This document shows positions 1 through 11,212 of a stretch of DNA of 64,000 bases, piece by piece. The position numbers and the translations under genes are program-made. The notes beneath the pieces are model-generated. The model was not told the DNA's origin. It worked only from the letters and a program-made list of their open reading frames with translations, and ran no database searches. The stretch's first letter is position 1; every line of letters begins with the position of its first letter. This stretch comes from Clytia hemisphaerica (taxonomy: Eukaryota; Cnidaria; Hydrozoa; Leptothecata; Clytiidae): assembly GCA_902728285.1 (NCBI GenBank), contig CACVBU010000078.1, positions 68,362 through 132,361 of the forward strand, read 5' to 3'.

Positions 1-566
1 ATAAAATCCATATTTGGACCTGTGGTCAATTTTGAATAAAACCACGAAAAACTTGTACAACCTTAGGATTCGCTCACCATCACCATATCTTCGAGCATCT
101 GCAAAATTTTTGACCAAATAGCCCAGCATCAAAGCATTCTTGCTGTAATTTACAACATGGTCTTCTCCGGGATCTGCACTTTCATCTTTTGTTTCACCTT
201 TGTGCTCCTTTTTAAGGTGGGCAATCAAACTGGACTTTCGTTTGTATGATTTGTTGCAAAATTTACAATCATAGATTATGGCACTGGCAGCTATATCTGG
301 CGTTTCAGCAATGACATAACTTTGAACGAACTGCTTGATCGAAGTTCCCAGTATTTCCTTGTTTTGGTCAGTTGGTTCTTTCAAGGTCGATAAGTCGATT
401 TCTTTGCTTTGAATAAACTGATGAAAAGCCGTTAGCAGCATGGCTTCGGTATACTTGCTAAGTAACTCTTCACAAGCATTAACACACTGCATGGGCTCTT
501 TCGTCACATTTCGAGCGTTTCAACGTCGCTGGAGGATGATGCGTCATACAGGAAGTGCCATACAAC
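1..566 (-). CDS. Fifth exon of the DUF6589 gene, C2H2 finger, open at the left edge
   Basis: The acceptor is TTTATTTTAAG before GTTGTATGG at 566. The first 20 codons ('VVWHFLYDASSSSD') end at a TGA (504-506). The family sequence then continues in another frame from 'VTKEPMQCVNACEELL' without stops to base 1. A C2H2 zinc finger is visible at 200-275 ('CKFCNKSYKRKSSLIAHLKK', closed by EH): C-x2-C-x12-H-x4-H. After it come 'DARRYGDGERILRFYKF' and 'IDHRSKYGFY', typical of the DUF6589 C-terminal end. The true stop lies to the left of the window. Confidence 0.7.
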
Positions 567-819
567 CTTAAAATAAAGTTACAAATGAATAATAGAATAT
601 CTTGCAAAAAGTTGGAACATTCCGTCTAAAGATTTTAAAAATAATATCACAAAGAAAAAATCTTTACTACAAAGAACACATTTCTAAAGGCCCAGCTTTT
701 CAAAATTGCACCGAATAAATTTGACCCCTTTCTTACTCACTCCACAGAAATACTCGATTAAAAAAACAACTTTATATTATTGAATTTCATAATATCTTTC
801 AACATAAATTGAGAAATAC

Positions 820-1074
820 CTCCATAAAATTTCCATAAGTATGAAAATCCGCTAAGGCTGGAATTAAACCCTCCAATCTTTTGGCTACGGTGGTCGAACA
901 TCTCAAATTCTCTTGGCCATTAGTCTCTCTTTCCACAGTCAGCAAATCTCCAACTGAAAACGTTTTGACCAACTCTCCATCTTCGAGACAGGGAACCATC
1001 GTGTGCAGGTCTTTCATGATTTCAATTATATCTTCGGTTTTATTTTCGTTTTTGTTCAGTATACCAAGTGATGT
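820..1074 (-). CDS. Fourth exon of the DUF6589 gene
   Basis: This 85-codon exon is phase 0 at both ends. The acceptor is CTTTTTTTAAG before ACATCACTTGG and the donor is GAG|GTATTT. It reads 'TSLGILNKNENKTEDIIEI', then 'LHTMVPCLED', 'FSVGDLLTVERETNG' and 'RLEGLIPALADFHTYGNFMEV'. This is the 'GD.LT.ER' and 'DWH/DFH' part of the DUF6589 core. There are no stops or shifts. Confidence 0.75.
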
Positions 1075-1119
1075 CTTAAAAAAGGGAGAAAGTTATAGTC
1101 ATCATTTCAATTTACCCAA

Positions 1120-1205
1120 TACTGATAAAGGGTGTGAAAAAGGGACCATTATGGCTCGCACATACACAACACCTATTTTTCCTACTTAACTATCCCTCCC
1201 CTGGA
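1120..1205. repeat. End fragment of a GC-run MITE in the intron at 1075-1322
   Basis: The stretch 'GGGACCATTATGGCTCGCAC' followed by 'CCTATTTTTCCTAC..CCCTCCCCTGG' matches the element end at 24,690-24,785 ('TTATGGCTCGCACATACCC..CACCTGTTTTGACC' plus a C-run). Only one end is recognisable here. Confidence 0.5.
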
Positions 1206-1322
1206 AAAGGCCTCAAAACAGATATTAAACAGGGAATTTGTCTTTATAAACCTGGCTTCCATTACAAAGCGTGAATCTAAAACAAAATGCCAAAAGCTTC
1301 CCAAAATAGAAACATTTCTTAC

Positions 1323-2576
1323 TATTTCCGATTTTTGTTTGGTTTCTTCCATATGGTCATGGGGTATCACGCTTTGCAAATGATTCTTCATGCAAGACAT
1401 GTCCTCTCTATATTGCGTTAAATCTCGAAACACGAGTGTAGAAAATTCAGATATGAGATTACATTCATCATCTCTGTTCGGAAAGTAATTGGATAGGTCA
1501 ATGTCCAGCTTACTTTCAATCGGTGGTTGCTTGATACCTTCCAATTCAACTGAAGCATTGACTCTGTTCTTAACTCCCATAATGTTGAACATATGGTGGT
1601 CAATATTTTGCTTTGTCGTCGTTATGTGTCTCCTCACGACTTTGTACTCTAGATTATCTCCAACTAGGACAAATTTCGGAGGGCGTGGAATGTTACCAGA
1701 CGAAGGACTGTGATTGATGTTAGGTTCCTGAGTGGACGATTGGATGACGTCAGACGAAGTACTGTGATTGACGTTAGGTTGCTGAGTGGACGATTGGATG
1801 ACGTCAGACGAAGGACTGTGATTGACGTTAGGTTGCTGAGTGAACGATTGGATGACGTCAGACGAAGAAGGACTATTATTGACGTTAGGTTCCTGTGTGA
1901 ACGATTGGATGACATCAGACGAAGGACTGTGATTGACGTTAGGTTCCTGAGTGGACGATTGGATGACGTCAGACGAAGAAATGTGATTGACGCTAGGTTG
2001 CTGAGTGAACGATTGGATGACGTCAGACGAAGGACTGTGATTGACGTTAGGTTGCTGAGTGAACGATTGGATGACGTCAGACGAAGAAGGACTGTTATTG
2101 ACGTTAGGTTCATGCGTGAACGATTGGATGACATCAGACGAAGGACTGTGATTGACGTTAGGTTCCTGAGTGGACGATTGGATGACGCCAGGCGAAGAAA
2201 TGTGATTGACGTTAGGTTGCTGAGTGAACGATTGGATGACGTCAGACGAAGGACTGTGATTGACGTTAGGTTCCTGAGTGAACGATTGGATGACGTCATA
2301 CGAAGAAGGACTGTAATTGACGTTAGGTTGCTGAGTGGACGATTGGATGACGTCAGACGAAGAAGGACTGTGATTTACGTTAGGTTCCTGAGTGAACGAT
2401 TGGATGCAGTCAGACGAGGGACTGTGATTGACGTTAGGTTCCTGAGTGAACGATTGGACGACGTCATACGAAGAAGGACTGTAATTGAAGTTAGGTTGCT
2501 GAGTGGACGATTGGATGACGTTCATGATAGATTTGGATTGTTTTGATGGTGGTGTCGATGTGACGACTCGTTGAAG
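1323..2576 (-). CDS. Third exon: peptide-repeat tract plus start of the DUF6589 core
   Basis: This exon is 418 codons long, phase 0 at both ends, with no stops. After a short leader come 15 near-identical 18-19-residue units (consensus QSFTQEPNVNHSPSSDVI), Ser/Gln/Asn/Pro-rich and probably disordered. The DUF6589 core then opens with 'PPKFVLVGDNLEY', 'TTTKQNIDHHMFN' and a stretch ending 'HMEETKQKSEI', where the donor ATA|GTAAGA cuts. The open frame runs beyond the donor to 1182, but that tail does not resemble the family and is read as intron. The repeat makes this copy longer than usual for the family. Confidence 0.7.
1689..2513. repeat. Coding minisatellite, 15 units of 54/57 bp
   Basis: About 825 bp of tandem units, alternating 54 and 57 bp, lie inside exon 3 of the DUF6589 gene. 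Every length change is a multiple of three, so the minus reading frame is kept throughout. Units 6-9 and 10-13 share the same order of variants (HISS type, QE type, NNSPSSS type, QQ type), which shows a duplicated four-unit block of about 220 bp. The plus strand and a second minus frame are also free of stops here because of the repeat's composition. Confidence 0.9.
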
Positions 2577-2907
2577 CTATTGATGATAAAACGAAATAAT
2601 TATCTTTTACCTACTTTTTACTTCTGGTCTATTTTGACACACGTTTGCAAAGATAATGCTTATTTGTGCTTGGATATTGATCTCCAAAATTTCATATTTA
2701 TGAAACAGGTAGTTAACAGTAAAAGTAAAGTCTGTCTACTTTCTTTTACAGATTTCATCGAAATTGTCTCAGAAAATTTTTGTCTGATAATATTCCACTC
2801 ACACGTATATTCCCAACGCAAACAAAATCGTAATCTAATCAGTGATGTGATCTAATCTAAATTCTATCCACTGCTAGTTATATTTAGATAAACGTTGGTT
2901 TACTAAC

Positions 2908-3832
2908 CTGGAAATCGAAGTCGAATGAAGTATCAGGTGTTGAAACATCGACTGGGAGAACTGGCACCTCTTCATCCAGCAAATCTGCTATTGCTCGGTC
3001 AGACTCTTCTGTATCAAATACTTCCATTTCTTCCTCGATTGTATCCTCAAGTAGACGAAATTTTGGTTTCATGATAGCTGCTTTATCTAGGAAACTACTT
3101 TCCACATTGAACAAATTGACTGGACAGTCGCCTTTTGTTAGAACCAACTCTTTTTCTTCATCCATCATTTGAGCTTTGGCTGCTTCCTTCGTTGCCTGCC
3201 TGTATTTGACTATGTCCCTTCCCCATTCCTTGATTGTATTTCTATGACCCTTGCCCAACTCTGTTTGTTTTGATAGTGTTTCTTTGTATGATACGCATGT
3301 CTGCAGTGCGTTAAATCTATTGAAGCATTGTTTGTCAGCCTTTCCCTTCTTAAGAATAATGCTATTCATAACGGCGCAACGGTTTAGCATTCGATTTCTG
3401 CACATCAGTAGCGAATTAACAGCATTCATGACGGCCGGTATAGATGTTTCCAGTTTCTTGTGTTTATTTCTGTTTTCACGTGGATTCTTTGCGATACTAA
3501 CAATTGATTTAAATGTATAAGGTGCAACCGATTGAAGTTCTTGATACTGAGCATCATACGACAGTTCTGTGAGTTGTGATACATCATGGCAACGAAACGT
3601 CGTTGTTTTGTTATTATTTGAGCAAATCTGTTTAATCTCACGTTTGATATTTTTTCTGGACGAATTTCATGACAATATTCTCAATTTCACAGTCTTCGGG
3701 TTTTATACTGGTCAGGATATAATTCAACAGGTGTTTTTTATTGTTAGCCATGGCAAGTTTGATCAATTTTTGTTGCTGCTTTGGAATGTGAATTTCTGCT
3801 TCAGTAGAGCCTTTTTCGTCTGTAACCGTCAT
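2908..3832 (-). CDS. Second exon of the DUF6589 gene (one frameshift)
   Basis: The acceptor is TTTCTTTAAG before ATGACGG at 3832 and the donor is CAG|GTTAGT after 2908. The first part reads 'MTVTDEKGSTEAE...', then the frame must shift near 3650-3657 to continue as 'RKNIKREIKQIC...' into 'MCRNRMLNRCAV' and 'KEWGRDIVKYRQ'. The exon is one base longer than a multiple of three, and the break lies beside a six-T run, a common place for an indel. The C-terminal 60 residues are strongly acidic (Asp/Glu-rich). No domain was recognised apart from general similarity to the region before the DUF6589 core. Confidence 0.6.
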
Positions 3833-4833
3833 CTTAAAGAAAAACAAAAAATATTCTGGAAATATATATTTTTTAAATTCCCACTATGTTTTTACACATC
3901 TGATGATTGCGATAAGCATGAAACTTTAAGTAATGTATTTTCAACATTGTGAATTTTCGAAAGATATAATTCCGCTACGAAGTATTGAACACTATTTTAA
4001 TGGTTGTCCAACCAAGATGTTATAAATTCCCACTATGTATTTTTCAAATTTTCGCAGTTACTCAGCGATGACCAAGCCTTTAAACTTAATCATAGAAAAA
4101 GTAATTTCGACTTCATCTTAGCAATAATTAGAAAGTTTTTGTAACCATATTTGCATTTACAAAAGTCTTTGGTCTGGGAGCCAATTCATATCTTAGCTAA
4201 GTAAGGATAAACTATAGATTTTGGGAATCCTTAACTCTTCTCGTTTTAGAAATAATCGGTCCCCAACGCTAAGTCTTGGTCCAATTTTTAATACTGAGCC
4301 TGAGTTTAGGGGTTCGTTTTACCCTTTATAAGAATTTGTATGACATGCATGACATAAACCAATTGACCGAAATTCTACGTGTTCCCAGACAGACCCCTAA
4401 AATAATTTTCATTAAGTTAATTAACATTTTAGCGAACAATATTGGAACACAATTTCAAAGTAATTGATAAATTGGCTAATGAAACATAGCAAATTATTCC
4501 AGACATAAAAGGGTATTTTATTTAACAAGGGTAAAATGTAATTCCTAAAATTGAGCCCAGTTTGAAAAAAATTGACCAAGAGTTGGTGCTGGGGAAAGAT
4601 CCTAAAATTTAAATAATAGATTCCCTAAATCGGTTATTTGAATAAGATATTAAGACTACATCATTTACTTTTGGCTCCTTTTGAAAATCTCTATCTCCAC
4701 AATTACTTTCTAATCATTGGTCTTACTTAGGATTTTCCTTCTTATTTCCTCATTATTTTTTAATTTAATGTTTTATTGAATAAGTCGGGTACCGACCAAT
4801 TACAAAAATCTTAAGACCGTTTTGATAACCAAT

Positions 4834-5175
4834 CCCCCGGGAAGGAGATTGGTTACCACTTTAGGTAAAATGGGTACGATGACGTACCGCTGGGCAGGGT
4901 CCCTTTTTCAACCCTCGCGAATCTCTGACAGGTGTCGGTCCAAAATCAAGAAATGGCTCTGACATGGTTGGAATCTTGAAGTATTCTTTGACTGACTGGG
5001 ACAAAAATCCTGGAACTTAAGTGAAACAACGAAAACAAACTGACTGGGTTAACTTTAAATAACTTTTTGTCATTTTAGCACTCTTTTACAAGGAATTGTG
5101 GAAATTTTAGCATTCTGACTCTGACAGGGTCCATTTTAAGCAACCTGTATCTGACAGGGTCCATTTTTTCAATCA
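4834..5175. repeat. Decayed GC-run MITE in the 1.6-kb intron
   Basis: It begins at CCCCCGGGAAG. The stretch 'AAAATGGGTACGATGACG', 'CGCTGGGCAGGGTCCCTTTT' and 'CAACCCTCGCGAATCTC' aligns by eye with the intact element at 46,054-46,356. Further in, 'TCTGACAGGGTCCATTTT' occurs twice 40 bp apart (about 5118 and 5151), matching the AGGGTC array of that family. A hairpin, TAACCAATC..GATTGGTTA, surrounds the CCCGGG. The right border is unclear. The rest of intron 3833-5417 holds nothing recognisable. Confidence 0.5.
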
Positions 5176-5417
5176 AAGCTAATGCATGAATTTTTCTCTT
5201 TTGAATACACCTAGGTCCAAATTACAGTTACTATTGCTTAGTATATCCAAACATTACATAAAAAGCATAATTTGAGGCCCAAAAAATTAATTTTTCTAAG
5301 TATAACGATCCTCGCAAAAATTTACCCCGTACTTATAAAGAACGTTTAAATTAGACTGTCACATTTACAATAAACAAATAAACGAATCAAATGCAAAACA
5401 AAGCAAAAGTAACTTAC

Positions 5418-5843
5418 TTTCATAGTGGAATTTTTAGCTCCAAGTTTCAAACCATCGAATTGACTTGACAATTTCTTTCTGCTGTTTGGTTCTTTGTTTC
5501 CTTTTGACAGTCTCTTTATCTTAGTTCTTATAAATTTTTGTTCACCATGTTTCCTGCCATCCTGGAACACTTCGATTTTTAGGTTTTGCTTTTTAGTGAT
5601 ATTTGAGACAGACCTCAGACAATTTTCACATATGATTCGGAAGTCTGTTGATTGTTGGATTTGGATACATACACACTGCTCCAATTTATTGCAAGCGTCT
5701 GTTTTAACATTTTTATCATCGAACAGGCGATGGCGTCGATTTGAAGGAATCTCTTCTGTACATAAAATACAAATGTTAAAAGCACTTGGAGATAGCGATC
5801 TACTATATTTCTTTGGAGTATCTGCTTCTTCGTTCGATTCCAT
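5418..5843 (-). CDS. First exon of the DUF6589 gene: cysteine-rich N-terminus
   Basis: This exon is 142 codons long, starting at ATG 5841-5843 and ending at donor AAA|GTAAGT. A zinc-finger-like set of cysteines is visible: 'CILC' near residue 25, 'ACNKLEQCVC' in the middle, then 'ICENC' near residue 74. This resembles the short cysteine modules at the N-termini of related multi-copy invertebrate genes. A basic Lys/Arg-rich tail follows. No stops occur. A 1.6-kb intron separates it from the next exon. The start is the first ATG of the open frame; no promoter motif was recognised upstream. Confidence 0.6.
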
Positions 5844-6059
5844 ATTTCATGTTTTCGATCAAAACTCCAAATCAACTCAAAAGAAAAATTTTTAACACAC
5901 AACAAATCAACACACATTTTCTTTTTCAAAAAATTATTTTTTTGAGCGGGACACTTTTCTTTTGTTTGGAGTTAGTTAAACGAACAAGAAAGAAAATTTT
6001 TCGAAAGAGAAAATTGTTGTGTGTTCTGATTTCTCCTTTTATGTGTTTCGACCAATAGG

Positions 6060-6688
6060 TGTGCGTCTCGATTGTTTTTTCTAAACCAATCAAATCGATT
6101 TATGAAATCAAAACAAACCGTTTTTTTTCCGAACAAGCCCCCTAGATTTTTTTTTTCTTTAACAATAGCAAACCAATATTAATATGAAGCTTTTGGCTTG
6201 CACAAAGGTTTCTAGACGACTAAAATTTGTTCCCTCCATTACTTTTTGCTTTATTTCTACTATGTATAAATTAGTCGTCTAGCTTGCTAGACTAACAGCA
6301 AGTCAAGTTTTTATCTGATTTCATGTCTTACGAGAATAATATTTTCATTTGCTATTTTGTTTTACTTACAGCAACAGGGTTATAAGCAACCCCAATTTTC
6401 GACCCAAGGGCTGGAGCTACCAAGGGTTTTCAGAAATTTACCCTAAAACTTTCCTCGGTTTTTTAGCCCAAAAACCTGCTATTAAGTACAAAATATTTAT
6501 TTAAATTGCTTTAAAAGAAGGCGTATTTTGACTTTAATCTAATTTGAATTTCGTTACACAAAACTTTCTTTTGTTAGGGGTGTTTATCCGAAGGAGTTGT
6601 TTAAAAAAGGGGGCGTTTAGTTATATAGTTTATGTCAAGAGATGGGCGTTAAAAAGAAGATTATGTTTTTTCGAAGTCATAAAGTATC
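6060..6688. other. AT-rich spacer, no gene seen
   Basis: About 630 bp upstream of the DUF6589 gene. There is no reading frame of note. 'TAGACGACTAA' and 'TTAGTCGTCTAG' occur as inverted copies about 60 bp apart near 6212 and 6270, which could be a small foldback. No promoter elements could be assigned. Confidence 0.4.
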
Positions 6689-6994
6689 TCCCGGGGGGGG
6701 GGGGTATGTGCAGCCCTTAAGGGTACTTTTTTTGAATTTCCAAAGTCTCGCTAAGGGTCGGAAAAATCAGAAAATCAAATTTCAGTCCAACTAAGGGTCG
6801 GAAAAATAAGAAAATTTAATCTTTCTACCCCTGAAAGATCGAAATTTGGTCGAAATTGGTCAAATTTGTCCGGCTAAGGGTCGTAAAATTCCCAAAATTT
6901 TCTTTTGTTTTCTCCTTGTTAGTCCCGGTAAGGGTCCAAAGTTCGAAAGTAGGGCGGCACCCCCCCCTCGTCAGCTCGCAACCCTAATACCCGG
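6689..6994. repeat. GC-run MITE, about 306 bp
   Basis: The left end is CTCCC followed by a run of 12 G and TATGTGCAGCCC; the right end is GGGTTGCG-type sequence closing ACCCTAATACCCGGGAG. The inverted ends share CTCCCGGG..TAT. Inside, 'CTAAGGGTCGGAAAAAT' recurs about every 55-60 bp (near 6755, 6790, 6872 and 6920), the AGGGTC array seen in relatives at 4834, 24,620 and 46,054. No convincing target duplication was found because the right end abuts another element. Confidence 0.6.
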
Positions 6995-8137
6995 GAGAAG
7001 ACAAACCGTGGACCCCTGATATGGACCCTCAATATGGACTCCTAATGGACCCCCTTTAAATGGCGAGAAAAGCATTTTGGGTATTTTTCAACATTAAAAA
7101 GGTAGCTATTTGTGTTATATTATTCGTCCTATATAATATAAACATATTACAACAGTTAGAGTTACGTGATACATTCGGTTATTTAGACATATATTCAGTT
7201 CGTTCAGGGTGATTTGTTCTATTGTTGAAATGTTGACACAATGTTGATATTTGAGAAAAATATTGACAGAATCATAAAATATGACGTCTCTAAAGACAAA
7301 ATATTCATTATACCAAAAGTGATGTAGATAGTGTGAATGGATATAAAAAGACACCAATCAGAATCTTGTGACTTCTCAGAGAGGGTTGTTTTAGAGTGAT
7401 GAGCTTGACCAGATAGTTTATTGTTATTTTCATGACAAAATTACATTTGCTAATCAAAATAATATTGAATTCTTTAAATATGACATTTGTTAAGACAAAA
7501 TCACAAAATAATAGAACTATACCCAGTGTGATGCTGGTAGTGTAAGCGGATATAAAATTACGTCAGTCAGAAGCTAATGAGCTCTCTCAGATAGTGGTTT
7601 TAGATTGATGGCACACGAGGCCCGAGTTACATTGAAGAGTTACATTTAGGAGTGTTCGAGTTGTTAGTATAACTTCCTCTAGAAAATAAAAGTCTATTAT
7701 CAGAGGAGCGACTTTTTATGTAGGTATCATCCACGAAATCTTTTTTCAGAGGCAAACGATATGGGTAATATTATGAAAGTTCGAGTTACTTGAGTTGTAA
7801 CTCGGCTCTTCATGTCTCAAACTATGGTTTGTTAAGCCAAAAAACATTGTTCTTGAGTATATTCATATTTATTTGGACTGAGCAGAGCAGCTCAAGTAAA
7901 ATATCAAACTCAGCAGAATGTTAAGTTCGAATAACTCGGAATAACTCGGAATAAATCTTAAAAAGAGTTATCGTACTCAATGTGATATTGGAAGTGCAAA
8001 TAGACATAAATTATTTCAAACTAGAGTTGTTCAGAGCTGTTTTTGGTATTTCTTGCCGTTTTTGAGTGGGTCCATTAGGGGTCCATATTGGTGGTCCATA
8101 TCGGGGTCCATATCGTGGGTCCAAGGTTTGTCTTCTC
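6995..8137. mobile_element. 1.1-kb element with long sub-repeated inverted ends
   Basis: The left end is GAGAAGACAAACC followed by 'GGACCCCTGATATGGACCC..AATATGGACTCC'. The right end is its inverse ('GGGTCCATTAGGGGTCC..GTCCATATCG..GGTTTGTCTTCTC'). Each arm is about 65-70 bp and is itself made of repeated GGACC[CY].ATATGG units. The interior has no gene. It contains three imperfect copies of a segment with 'GTGATG.AG.TAGTGT.A..GGATATAAAA', near 7319, 7529 and 7981. It looks like a foldback-type non-autonomous DNA transposon. Confidence 0.6.
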
Positions 8138-8150
8138 GACATTGGTCGCC

Positions 8151-8690
8151 ATTTCGGGAAAACAACAAAACGAATGGTCCACGACTCGATAAGGGATCAC
8201 TTAAAAAACACGAAAGATGGCAAATGGTGATGGTGATGGTGATGAAAATGAAAATGATAATCAATGAGGTTTTAGAAGTTCTATAATTTTTTAACATACA
8301 GTATGTGGCCCCATTTCGGGAAAACAACAAAACGAATGGTCCACGACTCGATAAGGGATCACTTAAAAAACACGAAAGATGGCAAATGGTGATGGTGATG
8401 GCGATGAAAGTGAAAATGATAATCAATGAGGTTTTAGAAGTTCTATAATTTTTTAACATACAGTATGTGGCCCCATTTCGGGAAAACAACAAAACGAATG
8501 GTCCACGACTCGATAAGGGATCACTTAAAAAACACGAAAGATGGCAAATGGTGATGGTGATGGTGATGAAAATGATAATCAATGAGGTTTTAGAAGTTCT
8601 ATAATTTTTAACATACAGTATGTGGCCCCATTTCGGGAAAACAACAAAACGAATGGTCCACAACTCGATAAGGGATCACTTAAAAAACAC
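8151..8690. repeat. Tandem repeat, 162-bp unit, about 3.4 copies
   Basis: The anchor 'ATTTCGGGAAAACAACAAAA' starts at 8151, 8313, 8475 and 8630, so periods are 162, 162 and 155 bp. Each unit contains a short GGTGAT microsatellite, whose length change explains the 155-bp period. The fourth unit stops at about 8690. Long open frames on both strands through this block are by-products of the repeat. The array begins 13 bp after the end of the 6995-8137 element. Confidence 0.9.
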
Positions 8691-8699
8691 GATCGATCA

Positions 8700-11150
8700 A
8701 ATTTAAAATTTCTTTCAAATCTAGAGCAAAAGAGGTTTACAAAATTTTGCTGCATGAAAAACTTTAACATCTCTATTTTATTTCCGGAATATTCTTTTTC
8801 AAAATGTTCTCCGTTTTGGGGGCTATATATGAAGATGTTATATATCCTATATTTTTAAATATATAATTAAATAAAGCTCTACAAATTATTTCTTTAAAAT
8901 TAAATAAAATATAATTAAATAAAATATAAGATTAAATTTAATAAAATTAACTTCAATATGAATATGAATATTTAATATATTATATTATTATATACCTGTA
9001 GGCATAAAAGGGCTTGCGGAACGAGCGTTCTATTTTCGCAAAGCGAAGAAATTTAAGAATGTATAAGAAATCAACGACTCCATTATTAATAGAGAATTTA
9101 AAAAACAAACTAATAAGAACTTTACAATTCACCAAGAATTTATTGTCAGTGAGTCATAACAATAATAATGTCAAAGAAGAGGATGTTGGAAAAACTAAAA
9201 GACAGATAAAAAGTCATTTGTATATACTCGATTTTGTAACACTTTTGTAGTAGTTTCAAAAAATCTTCCTGGAAAAAGTATAAAGATATCTGCTCAATAC
9301 AACTTTTCACAAGGTAAAATAACAAAAATAAAAAAATAAAACTGTAAAGAGTAACATCGTAGCATGGACTAATAACATAAGGGGTTACAGTGGTATTTAA
9401 AAGGGTAACACAGAGTATTTCATACAGGGCTTTTAAACTGAAAATAATTTAATGAGTTTTAAAAGATCCTCCTAGAATTTTTCAACAAACGTATCCTGTG
9501 AAAAAAAGACCCTATTTCAATCATGAAGTAATAAAAACAATAACACATTTATGTGTAGTTTTAGTAATAATGTAGTCTTTCTCGTCATTGTTTTGATTCT
9601 GTAGTTTTGAAATGGTAATGTTTGCGCTTGCTTGATCTCAAACTACAACACAGTCTTTCTTATGAAAAGCGATGTGTATTACAAAAGAATTCCCTCGAGG
9701 AGTTTTTAAGAGATATTATTTGTAATACACTCGAAACAATCCCACAATGCAACCCTTTTTTAGAAAAGTAAAAAACTCTGATAAGGTTCATTAAAAAATA
9801 ACGTGTCTGTTCTTCGCAGCATACCTCCTCAACAAATGTTACTGACCACAATCACCCAATATTCGATAGCGTATTATGATATTTTTCGTAAAAGCGTTTA
9901 ATACTCAAATACGTTGAACCGTGTATTGACAACATGACAAATAATCATTGTTCGGCTGAATGTAAAGTTTAACCATGACATGACATTTCCAATAAAATTA
10001 TAAAGTCTAAATGTTAAATTATTTCGAAATCCAAATATTGCTTTAAATTTGACTTGGACTGTTGCAGATATTTGGTTTGATCTCAAGCCATAAGAATAGT
10101 TTTCAATGAGATCAATTGATGTAATAGGAATGGTTACTCCAATCAATTGTCACAAAAATGTGCCATAGTATGGATGCCACAAGGTAAACAACCATCTGTC
10201 AGACCATTTATCGAAAATTTCAGTTGACAACAAAAAAAACAGCCACACACATTATTGTCACATTAGCAAGTGGATGGTAGGACAGCTCTCCTCTCCCAGA
10301 GGAAGTGGTAAAAAACCTCAAGAATGATACTCGAGTAAAATTTACAATAAGTGTGAGCAGCAGCAACGTTATTTTACAAGCAAATGATGCCTTCCAGCTT
10401 AAAAAATCAGCAGGATCCTGCCTTTACAAAAATCGCCATCTTTGTTTCGCAAGTGTGCAAAAGTGAAAGTAGCAGCAATGACACAAAAACAAACATCTCG
10501 CACTTGATTGGATAGTCAAACTCGATATAATTTTAAAGTCAGAAAGCCTAAATAACAATTTGGGAATGGTGTATTCAGGAATTTTCTTCTTTCTCATTTG
10601 ACCGGAGATACTCGAGTAAATTACTCATCCAACAACGATGGATTTTTTAGGTAAACCTGATGTAGAAAACTCTGGTTATACCCTAGTTTTACTGGAGTTA
10701 GTTTACCAGGGTCTGATCCTTGATTTTCAAAGATTCAATTTTATTATATCCTGATTTGCTGACCAGGAATGACCCATATTCTTCAGAAGGCCTTCCTGTA
10801 TTTGTCGTGCCAACATTCTGTTTATTGTGACAACTCTTTTTAAGTTCAAGATCCCCTGAGAGTGTTTAGTATTTTCATCTTACTTAGTATATGGTGTTTG
10901 TTTGTCATTCAATTTTTTGTTTGCAACTTGCAACTCGAGGAGGAGGTCTTTGCTATGCAAACCGAGTGGAGGGACGGAAGAGTTCTGAAACGCGCACAAC
11001 CCCTTTTATATTGATTTACTTTTTTCATCATTTTTTTTTATATATTTGGTGTCATTTCTGCTCCTTCGGCCGCTCGGGTACGGGACGCCGAACCGGGCTC
11101 TAGGCCGACTTTTCAACCTTTCCTTTCACAGGAAAAAATTCAGAGCCGGA
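8700..11150. other. AT-rich stretch without recognisable genes
   Basis: About 2.4 kb with no credible coding sequence on either strand; the open frames are short, AT-driven and family-free. Between 8830 and 9000 the sequence is nearly pure A/T with AAATAAAATATAAT-type simple sequence. Nothing else stands out, apart from CG-containing sequence after 11,080 that leads into the element flank at 11,160. Confidence 0.5.
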
Positions 11151-11212
11151 AATTAAGGGCTCGACCCTTAGAGAGACTAAATTTGTGATTTTAGGGACCC
11201 TTTGAGGGGGGC

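Larger units (their letters stand above)
1..5843 (-). pseudogene. DUF6589-type multi-exon gene, 3' end off the window
   Basis: Five exons can be joined on the minus strand: 5843-5418, 3832-2908, 2576-1323, 1074-820 and 566 to beyond base 1. Borders are ordinary: donors AAA|GTAAGT, CAG|GTTAGT, ATA|GTAAGA and GAG|GTATTT; acceptors ending TTTAAG, TCAATAG, TTTTTAAG and ATTTTAAG. Phases agree at every junction. From exon 3 onward the protein matches the DUF6589 pattern as I know it: 'VGDNLEY..R', 'KQN.DHHMFN', 'KSEI..SLGIL', 'GD.LTVER', 'RLEGLIPALADFH' and 'DARRYGDGERILRFYKF'. The biochemical role of this family is not known; in invertebrates it behaves like a multi-copy, mobile-element-like gene. 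Exon 2 is 925 bp, one base out of frame, with the shift near the T6 run at 3650-3655. Exon 5 has a TGA at 504-506 and then continues in another frame. It is therefore probably a dead copy, unless these are assembly errors. Confidence 0.8.

Noticed and set aside
1710-2546. Long plus-strand open frame of Arg/Asp/Val-rich repeats
   Set aside because: It is antisense to the minisatellite exon; the absence of stops follows from the repeat unit, and no family pattern or splice context supports it.
8031-8663. 210-residue minus-strand open frame with membrane-like hydrophobic repeats
   Set aside because: It is the translation of the 162-bp tandem repeat; flanking sequence shows no gene features.
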